Below are positions 56,546-64,000 of a stretch of DNA of 64,000 nt, in pieces. Every line of letters starts with the position of its first letter. Positions within the stretch are counted from its first letter, which is position 1. Below the pieces are notes generated by a model. The model did no database searches. It saw nothing but the letters and a program-made list of their open reading frames with translations, and was not told the origin of the DNA. The stretch comes from Hoplostethus atlanticus (Eukaryota; Chordata; Actinopteri; Trachichthyiformes; Trachichthyidae): NCBI GenBank assembly GCA_034670405.1, contig JAXDDX010000013.1, positions 1,854,501-1,918,500 of the forward strand, written 5' to 3'. The translations under genes were made by a program, and so were the position numbers.

Positions 56546-56602
<57 letters not shown>
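56546..56602. repeat. (CA)n microsatellite
   Basis: A pure run of about 28 CA units. Confidence 0.96.
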
Positions 56603-56604
<2 letters not shown>

Positions 56605-58019
56605 CTAGCCTCTCTTTTATGAGTAGACATGTATCAACTCCACGTGTACTATTATAAAGTGCATGCTTTCTTTAAAACATTAATGGGAACAATCCCCCAC
56701 TGGGTGGGACTCGGAGACCGCAGCAGTAGGAGTAGATAAACTTGTGCACATGCATTATCACTATCCGATAATTTAATTAGACACATAAACACTTACACAC
56801 TTTTGGGAATGTCTCGTTCCCCGAGGGAGAGGTGTATAGATGTACAGACTAATGGATGAACTGGTCTGCCCTAATGGTGTCTGAGCCAGACATTTATACA
56901 CCATCAATAAAAGCCCCCAAACCTTAGAGCTGAGGTGGTGGTGTGTGTGTGTGTGTGTGTGGTATAGACGGCCTCCCCCAGTCTCTATGGTAACCTGTTG
57001 GCATACAGCGAGGTCTGGAAGGCATCAATGGATTCTCACGGTTATGAGAGCAAAACAGCGCTCAGGCATCGCCAGTCCAAGTCCAAGTGACAATCAAAAG
57101 CCACAGGGGAGAAACACTTACCTGTCCCTTGTTCTGACATATTTTTCGCTTGAGTTCAATGATTTGCTGTCGGTAAAGGGGTTATTTTCCCTGCTGGGCA
57201 TTTGTTGAGTGTTATTTTTGGTGTTTTCTGTCACACCTAATGAGACAACTGGTACAAGCCAGAAACCTTTAGCCCACTTGGCATTTTTTGTACTTTGGCC
57301 ACCACTGCACTCATAATAAGTTCTGGACTGGAGTCATATTGAAATGTATTATGTGGTATAAAGGCTTTCGAGTAGTTCTAAAATTAAATTCAGCACACAT
57401 TAGATTGGATTCAGCAACATTTCCTGCCTCAGTAAATTAAATAAGCAAAACAATGAGGAAATCTATCTTCCATAATTACAGATGTTATCTACGTAATGTA
57501 AGTTTTCCAATGTAATGTAATAAAGTCTGGTGTTCTGGTGCCACCTAGTGATTAATCAAGTAAAATTGATGTATGTACATTCACAAATTCTCAGATTAGA
57601 CCTAGAACAGGACAAGATTTTAGGACTACCACGAGCACATATGAATTTATTGTTTTAAGTCATATCACATTTGGCAATTCAAGTCATTGCCACCTGAAAT
57701 GAGGCCTGTACTCTTGCCCCATGGCTCCCGTTAGAGTTGGACACCCTTCAAATAGCATTCATTAAAAAACTATCTATGAACCTCCGTCACCCTAGGGACT
57801 TGTGACAGTGGGCTCAATCCTTCAGTCTACAGTTAAATCCTTCCAAACTTTGCAGGTCAACATTCCTTGTCCTGAGCTTGACAGACTAAATTAGCTCCTT
57901 AAAAAGTCAGCTGTGCCACACCTGTTAGACTTCAGCTTTTCAACAATTTAACTCAACAGCCCCCGCTACACTATCCTAAAAATTGCGTTTTCACAAGTCA
58001 TTCAATCACAGGTCTTAAA
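56603..58019. other. Intergenic, no gene seen
   Basis: Contains a short (TG)n run at about 56,938-56,961. No recognisable coding sequence. Confidence 0.4.
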
Positions 58020-58275
58020 ATATAATTTTTCTTGTAACAAGTGAGAAGTTATGGCAATAGGGTGACATCATTTCATTTGTTTCCAATGCAAATCAACTTG
58101 TTTCATGAATTTTCTTGCATCAAGTGACATGATCCTGATACTAGTGGAGCGATCCACCTTATTTCAAGACTTTCAATGACTTGTTCAAACTGCTTTGGAA
58201 ACAAGTGAACTTCTCTCACCCTGTTGGCAGATTTTAGGACTCAATATTAGATCAAATGACTTGTTAAGATGTTGT
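58020..58275. mobile_element. Degenerate MITE, copy 2 of a local pair
   Basis: Shares with 56,070-56,270 the ordered motifs CAAGTGACATGATCCTGATA, GTGGAGCGATCCACCTTATT, TTTGGAAACAAGTGAACTTC and TCTCACCCTGTTGGCAGATT. It also holds inverted versions of the same words (GGGTGACATCATTT, GTTTCCAATGCAAATCAACT), so the element is partly palindromic. Confidence 0.6.
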
Positions 58276-58400
58276 GCTCACTGCTTGTGAAAGAGTAAAA
58301 TGTATCCCACGGCACAGTTGATATTACTGTGTAAGTAGGTAAGGATGAAATAACCACAAAGCCTACTCTGGTGGAGTAGTAAACATAACACCACCAAACA

Positions 58401-58416
58401 TTTAATCAAATTTAAT
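58401..58416 (-). terminator. Candidate poly(A) signals of the troponin T gene
   Basis: Read on the minus strand, two ATTAAA hexamers (58,411-58,416, then 58,401-58,406) lie about 240 bases past the stop codon. ATTAAA is the commonest variant signal. No closer AATAAA was seen in the 3' flank. Confidence 0.45.
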
Positions 58417-58653
58417 GAAATCTTCAATCCACATCTTCTAAACAAGCAAACTAGTTACAATTAACCTCAATCAAAACTGAAAAATGGAAAACCAATTATA
58501 GATGTTATGGTCTGATTTACTTAATTTTCCCAAAAAGCAAACATCTACCCACACATCCATGGGAATATGATACAAGTAGGAAGTGGTAGCCAAATAGTCC
58601 TGAAGCAAAGGCTGTCCACTTGACGGGACAGTTGTCATGGCCACATTTTACCC

Positions 58654-59499
58654 TCACTTCCAAGAGCCAGACTTGCCCTTGGCCCCGCGGGAGGTCTTGG
58701 ACGCTTTAGAGCCTCTCTGGTGGTCACTGACTCGGTTTCGGAGCACGTAGATGTCGTACTTCTGCCTCTTGAGCTTCTCGGCCAGCTCAAACTTCTCGGC
58801 ATGCAGCTGGTGGAGCCACTGCCAGAGGTCAAGCGCCTTCTCTGCCAGCTTCTCCTGGTTGAGATGGTCGATGTTGAGGGGCTTGCGGCGTTCCATGAGC
58901 GCCTTCTTCTTCTCTTCACGTGCTGTTAGCTTCTTGCCCTTCTTCTGGTCCACCTTCTGCAGGTAGCCACCGAAGGACTTATTGGTGAATGTCTTTTTCT
59001 TCTTGGCTTCCTCCTCAGCACGTAACTTGGCTACCTCTTCCTCCCGCCTCGCCCGTTCCTCTGCCAGGCGTGTTTGGCGCTCGCGATCCTGCTCGGCGCG
59101 CACTCGCTGCTGGTCGGCCCGGTCGGAGCGGCGGTGCTCAATGCGGTTGCGCAGTGAGACCAGCTCTTCCTCCTCTTTCTGACGGTTGGAGAAATGCAGC
59201 TCGATCAGGGTCTGCAGGTCGTTGAAGTCCTTTTCCACTCTCTTGCGGTGGAGGTCATCAAAGTCCACCTTCTCACCATCTGGGAGCTTGGGGGGAGCAA
59301 TATTTGGCACATAGGTTGTCTTAGGCCGTGGTTTGGACTCTTCCTCACCATGTTCACCCTCCTCTGCAGGCTCTTCCTTGTTCTCCACTTCATCATCTAC
59401 ATCCTCCTGCTCCTCTTCCTCTTCGGCTTCTTCGTCCTCATCCACCTCCTCTTCCTCCTCCTGCTCGTATTCCTCCACAATTTCCTCAGTGTCTGACAT
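58654..59499 (-). CDS. tnnt2-like: Troponin T, cardiac-type, single uninterrupted exon (281 aa)
   Basis: Troponin T anchors the troponin complex to tropomyosin and passes the calcium signal on the thin filament of striated muscle. The product starts [18 protein letters not shown], the cardiac-type N-terminus. It has an acidic tail (about 5-54) and the conserved ESKPRPK...[20 protein letters not shown] block (55-83). It also has the charged tropomyosin-binding helix (about 84-165), the [20 protein letters not shown] segment and the troponin-I-pairing coiled coil (about 206-255). The C-terminal GKSGSWK replaces the usual GRWK end. ATG at 59,499 is chosen as the family start (AACATC before it, A at -3). 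The frame is also open for 26 codons upstream. Vertebrate Tnnt genes have many exons. Here the whole protein lies in one open frame without stops, so it is an intact retrogene or a teleost intronless paralogue rather than a pseudogene. Confidence 0.93.
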   Translation of the reverse strand: MSDTEEIVEEYEQEEEEEVDEDEEAEEEEEQEDVDDEVENKEEPAEEGEHGEEESKPRPKTTYVPNIAPPKLPDGEKVDFDDLHRKRVEKDFNDLQTLIELHFSNRQKEEEELVSLRNRIEHRRSDRADQQRVRAEQDRERQTRLAEERARREEEVAKLRAEEEAKKKKTFTNKSFGGYLQKVDQKKGKKLTAREEKKKALMERRKPLNIDHLNQEKLAEKALDLWQWLHQLHAEKFELAEKLKRQKYDIYVLRNRVSDHQRGSKASKTSRGAKGKSGSWK

Positions 59500-59587
59500 G
59501 ATGTTCACCCTGTCTAGGAGGCAGTCCAGGGAAGAGATACCAACAGAGACACACCCAGACCAGCTGGTGTCTTTCACACAAGAGAAG

Positions 59588-59645
59588 AGTGCGGTCTCAG
59601 GCGTCCAGCTTGGGGTTTTTTAAGGGTTTGCCTTTGCCATGTGAC
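59588..59645 (-). promoter_or_regulatory. Putative core promoter of the troponin T gene
   Basis: On the minus strand there is a TTAAAAAA TATA-like box at 59,616-59,623 and an E-box CACATG at 59,638-59,643, about 120 to 145 bases before the ATG. A transcript starting near 59,590 would have an uninterrupted leader of about 90 bases that holds a CAGCTG E-box (59,561-59,566). The arrangement suits a compact muscle promoter but is not proof of one. Confidence 0.4.
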
Positions 59646-59649
59646 TGCT

Positions 59650-60837
59650 GCCTTGACCAAAGTCCCCAGTCTATGGGTCAGCAGCAGGGGGGATTTGCAG
59701 ACAGATGCAATGCAGTCTATTTTCTCCTTCACCAAGTCTTGTCAGCCACCCACACCCCCACTTATCCCCTAGACCCCTGCTCTCTACTCTGACCCTGGAG
59801 CACACTCCCCGCTCATCATTCCTTTGTAAGGACAGGATGAGTGGCTATTTCAGAAGCACAACAGATGCACACACACACTTGTGCTTTCCAGGCCTACAAA
59901 GCAACAAGCATCCATCGTATCACAGTTACACAGAACAAAGAACACCCATACTTTATGATGAGGAAGAGCTGTGGAGTTTATTATGAGAAAAAAGCAGAAA
60001 CATTCATATTGTACACAACTTGGGAAAGTCGCTAATCCGTCATGACAGCTTAAAAGCCCCTGTAGCAAACCACATAGCAATCAGTGGTACTTAAGAATGT
60101 ACATTAACAAAGCAAATTGCAATCTCTGAAAAGCCCTCGAAGGACGTCAAAGCCAATGAAGATTTTAAGGATCGGTACAGCTGTCACATTTTCCAAATTG
60201 AGCTGGTACAATGAATACCGAGCGATGTGGCATAAACAAACTAATCCAGTATAATTATACCTGAATACTGTGAACAGAATTGTGTACAAAGTTTAAATGT
60301 ACACTCAAATAACTGGAGGTTTTGGAGGCAGACAATCAATACATTTTAAATATGTGTATTAGTATGTATAGTAAGGAAAGACGGGCCCCAAAATAAGTAC
60401 AAGGACGCACAAGAGGAGCTTTAACCAAACATTGCTCTTGCCTTGTCTCCACTTTGGAACGTAATTAAAACATTCTTGCTATTGGAGACTGCAGCTTTCA
60501 GCACTGAGTGGATTAAACAGTAATTACCTCCACAGCTCCTCAGCTTTTGACGGCAACACTCAAATACTGATGTGAAGCACTTATGCACACAAGTCTTGAG
60601 TTATAGGAGTGCAAAAGGACAAATGCAGTTTTGGAGGATGGGATAACTGACAGGAATAGGACAGGTGCTCTGTGGCGTCTCCCCCGCCAACTCAGACAAT
60701 TCCAATTAAACTTTTAGCTCTGCAACATGCGCCTCCTTGGGACAAAGCGTCTGACGTCATTTGACATTATGTATGTGGCATGCATGACAGCATATCATGT
60801 TTAGAGGGGATTCACTTTTAATCTTATTGTTTTAAAT
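59650..60837. other. Upstream flank of the troponin T gene, no other gene seen
   Basis: Mixed-composition DNA without recognisable coding sequence. More distant muscle control elements could lie here. Confidence 0.4.
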
Positions 60838-60904
60838 CAGGGGTGTCAAGCCATCTGTCGTGGAGAGTATACAGGTTTTCATTCCAACCAAAGACTACAC
60901 CAGG
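60838..60904. mobile_element. hAT-type MITE, left end only
   Basis: CAGGGGTGTCAAGCCATCTG followed by TTTTCATTCCAACCAAAGAC and TACACCAGG matches the left arm of the 9,292 element. It stops abruptly where a different repeat begins (GGCCCGGTTTTTCAAAACG). No right arm was found before the end of the window. Confidence 0.8.
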
Positions 60905-61240
60905 GCCCGGTTTTTCAAAACGTATTTCATATGATTTGGGTAATTGGACTGGATCAAATCTGAAAATTGGTTTTTTTTAAATTGATAACTGAGATTCTAA
61001 TAATTCGGATTGGGATTTGGATTGGGTAATCCAATCCTACCTTTAATCAATCTTAAATGTTGTTTCTGCATCTTTTTCAAAACTCAAAGTACAGAGATTT
61101 GGATAGTTTTGATGCAAAAAATCAGGATAATCGTGATCGTGAAGAGTGGATTCAGGGTGGATTTAGAGACATGTAGGGCTTTATATTACCAAGAAGTTAC
61201 AAGGTGTAATGTGGGAAGATATTGACTAAACATTATGTAT
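60904..61240. repeat. Interspersed repeat abutting the MITE, family unassigned
   Basis: It begins GGCCCGGTTTTTCAAAACG and contains many ATTGG/GGATTGGG words. Phrases such as GGATTGGGTAATCCAATCC are palindromic. This texture is common in fish DNA-transposon MITEs. The right end is not defined. Confidence 0.4.
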
Positions 61241-62630
61241 ATACTGTAGATTAAAATAGTATTTGATATTTAAATGTTAATAAATGACCAAAACAAAGTT
61301 TCATACCAGCTGCTGGACCAGCTGTTCAATAAGAGATCCTCTTGTGAACCTTTATCTTCAAAAGGGAGATTGAATTAATGTATGAAAACAGTTTGCAGAG
61401 AAATGGGAAGTTTTGTTTTGAGTTATCTGAATTTGTTGCCATCTGGGCATGAGACTTTGAATTTTGCCTTAAGTTCTTATTCATTGAATACTTGTGCAGA
61501 TAAGAGTCGGAATTAAAGTAACATATAAACTTTTACATACAAACACTCTTTTAGTTCTCTTCTCTCTCTTTGGCACTAAAAACATATTGTAACATCATTT
61601 GTCCAACAGATGGCATGATAGAGCTCGATTTAAAATGGATTCTGGTATCTTGATCATGTGGTATCTAGCAGAGAAAATGTGTGAAAAACGGAATAATTCT
61701 AATTACAATTCTACAACTTTAAATGGTTTGATGGACTGATTAGACCAGATCACATGGCCACCACACAAAATAGGAGTTTGTTTATTTCACAGTGGCCTTA
61801 GAAAATTGCAAAACACGTCATGAAAGCCTTTGAAAAAGTCCCATGGCCATTTCATCCCACAGAGGACTGAACTCTACTGAACTTCAGCCTATGCAGAACA
61901 TAACAGCAGTTGGTTCCAGTTTAATCAAGCCACTCATTGGTTGCTGGTGGCAAGGGACAACTGTGTCTATCAGCAAAGAAAGGCAGCAAATGACCAGGCC
62001 TATAAATAGCGACACCCTCTGCTGTCTTACAGAGTTCAATATGAACCTCTTTTTTTATATAACCCAAGACAGCAAAACTACATTTCAGTTCAATAAGATT
62101 GGGTTGGCATCAAGTGGACAAAACTTGCACATCAGAAATCAGTACAGGGGCTGATACTCTGCTATGTGATCTTCAAAATGTAAAGAGGTGTACCGTGAAA
62201 ACTACAGTCAACCAGTGTTTTGCCATTTCCTAACCAAACAGTGCTTCTACCTGAACTGATGAAGCACAGTTTGAGCACTTCAGTTTGAGTTCCACTTACT
62301 TTTATTTGAGTAATTAGTAGTCTTGGCCCAGCAGTTCAGCAGGCTACTCTTTCCACTCTGAAGGCACAGTGCCCTCTGCTGGTCAAAATATAATACAGCA
62401 CAGCGTATCCCTTGAGAATTTCTCTCTTGTTGGGTGTAAAGGCCTCTAAAAAACACTAAAACTCTCTATTGAAATCAATAAAAGCTTCTGTATTCAGGCC
62501 AATCCAGGTTTCGGAAGTGATGAGGAAAATGGAATTCTTAACATTACTGGCAATGGTGAGAACTTGCTTTGTCTTTTTGGAATTTGGAATTTACGATTCA
62601 TCACTTCCTGTGCCCTGAGAAAACTTTCCC
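61240..62630. other. Intergenic, no gene seen
   Basis: No recognisable coding sequence. The 103-codon frame at 61,843-62,154 has no family resemblance. Confidence 0.4.
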
Positions 62631-62634
62631 GCCA

Positions 62635-62995
62635 GCTTACCTACCGACTCCAAAACTTAATTTGAGTGAATGGAGCGGGAGGGGCCAGTCTTCTCTGGCA
62701 CCCAGACTCTGGAACAATCTCCCCCTTCCAATCAGAAAGAGTTAAAAACCCACTTTTTTAGGGTGGCCTTTTTTTAATTTCATGGCTGTTCTCTGGGTGG
62801 TGACTGGTTGCTGAATGCTTTCTGTGTTCGTATGTGCGTTGTGTTTGTATGTACTTTTGAATGTATTTTCTTTGTATGTGCTTTGTGTCTGTGGTGTCCT
62901 TTTCTGTATCTTTGCTGAAGTAAAGCACTTTGTAACCTCTGTTAAAAAAAAAGTGCTATATAAATAAAGTTTTACTTACTTACTTACTTCTGTTG
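62635..62995 (+). mobile_element. LINE 3' end with (TTAC)n tail
   Basis: The 5' part keeps traces of a LINE C-terminal coding end (GGCACCCAGACTCTGGAACA, then ATCTCCCCCTTCC; family pattern 'APRLWNSLP'). It is followed by AAAGCACTTTGTAACC, AAAAGTGCTATATAAATAAA and a TTAC repeat tail at about 62,973-62,992. The tail matches the one at 31,440-31,545. It is a truncated, inactive copy. Confidence 0.75.
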
Positions 62996-63809
62996 CAGCC
63001 CCATTTCATGAACTACACTGATACGGCACTTGTATTTTTACATAAAAATAGAGTGCAGAGTGCAGCTTTAATGGTGTGTGCTAGACAGTAATTTGACACA
63101 TTTTAGTTGTAAAATTGCCCGACACTCAGATATATAATTAACATGAGTGCCGCGCCACTTGGGGATGTTGCTCCTACATGCCAGTTTGATTTGTATACTC
63201 CTTGACAGCGGTATACTGAAGTGAAATCACAGTTTAAGGTGTTTAGACAGCTTCAGTTCAGACTCCGGCCCTTTGAGACTGAGGGGCTCATCTATCTGCC
63301 ATAGTTTATAGCCTATTCATCTACCTGATAACTACTGAGTGACTTCTTACATACCAGTGCTCAACACCACAACTCCTAATGTAATTAAACTGGTAAAGAA
63401 GTAAAGAAACCACACAGCAAAATACTCAATAATTCTATACAAATACAAGAATTATTCTCTTACCTCCTCCCCTCATCTCTCTGTCTCTGGCCTCTTCTCC
63501 TCTTTTTCAGTTCAGGTTGTGCAAAATAAAGCCATAAAACTTTAAAGGCTATACATGATATGCAATATGTGCTCATCACTCTTATGTCTCCCACCTCCTT
63601 ATCTCCTGCTGTGGCTGTCTGTTGTCTCCTTTTGCTGTCTCTCTTCTCTTGTCATCATTGCTCTTTCCTCTCAGCTTGTCTCTCTCATTGCTCTTGTTCA
63701 GTCCTGGTTGTACAAAGGGTGATTATAAATGTGAATGCTTAACACCCCCATTTTATGAGCCTTATTGCTTTCAACTTTACAGCTATGTCAATAAAAAAGA
63801 AGAAATTGG

Positions 63810-63844
<35 letters not shown>

Positions 63845-64000
63845 TAGAGGTACAAAAGAAAATTTTCATTTTGAGACACTTTCTGAAATGTAAAGGAAAC
63901 AAAGTTTCAAATTTAAAATAACATTGACGTTTCATATGCACGGAAATAGTTTTTTTGTGTATTTAATGTTCAGCAGCCAAAACAAATACAGCTGGATGGG
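62996..64000. other. Intergenic with (TA)n tract
   Basis: No recognisable coding sequence. A pure (TA)n run lies at about 63,810-63,841. The 63,440-63,720 part is pyrimidine-rich (CTCTCTGTCTCTGG and similar). Confidence 0.45.

Noticed and set aside
59500..59577. 26-residue N-terminal extension of the troponin T frame
   Set aside because: The family starts at MSDTEE; the upstream codons have no counterpart and fit a 5' leader (AACATC directly before the ATG).
58720..59623. Plus-strand open frames opposite the troponin T gene
   Set aside because: They are shadows caused by the strong Glu/Lys codon bias of the minus-strand gene and show no family resemblance.

Overview
The window reads as nuclear DNA of a ray-finned (teleost) fish, most likely a percomorph. 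Genes are sparse and split by introns with standard GT/AG junctions. Intergenic DNA is AT-rich and full of (CA)n/(TG)n microsatellites. It also carries decayed fish-type transposons: L2-like LINE tails, a V-SINE, Tc1/mariner and PIF/Harbinger relics, and hAT-type fold-back MITEs. There are no operons, Shine-Dalgarno sites or other prokaryotic features.

Two protein-coding genes can be supported. (1) syt10 (synaptotagmin-10), plus strand, start codon at 35,043 and stop ending at 41,516. Seven coding exons can be joined in a consistent phase into a 531-residue protein with an N-terminal cysteine cluster, one membrane span, a linker and C2A and C2B domains. A CpG-rich block at about 34,795-35,130 is the likely promoter. 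(2) An intact, uninterrupted cardiac-type troponin T gene of 281 residues on the minus strand, 59,499 to 58,654. Vertebrate troponin T genes normally have many exons, so this single-exon copy looks like an expressed retrogene or a teleost-specific intronless paralogue. It has a TATA-like box and an E-box just upstream.

Layout: 1-34.8 kb is gene-poor. It holds microsatellites, an unclassified LINE tail (7.0-7.4 kb), a 119-bp near-perfect hairpin (7.77-7.88 kb), a hAT-type MITE with perfect 8-bp target duplications (9.29-9.50 kb), an antisense LINE fragment (16.5-17.7 kb), an L2-type LINE 3' end (18.76-19.58 kb), two further LINE tails (31.0-31.5 kb) and a V-SINE (33.4-33.66 kb). Several repeat-free blocks in it could be conserved regulatory DNA, but that needs a comparison I could not make. 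34.8-44.3 kb is the syt10 locus, including alternative poly(A) signals and two inverted-repeat MITEs. 44.3-58.4 kb is intergenic, with a deleted Tc1 element with intact ends (45.4-46.0 kb), a Tc1 transposase tail (53.7 kb), a broken Harbinger transposase (54.4-54.7 kb) and more MITEs. 58.4-59.65 kb is the troponin T gene. 59.65-64 kb is intergenic with MITE, LINE-tail and TA-repeat sequence.

The two genes have unrelated roles (neuronal vesicle calcium sensor; thin-filament calcium regulation in striated muscle), lie about 17 kb apart on opposite strands, and show no sign of acting together. I see no clearly new multigene system. The strongest points for follow-up are the intronless troponin T, the in-phase tandem splice donors of syt10 exon 1, and the long hairpin at 7.8 kb.
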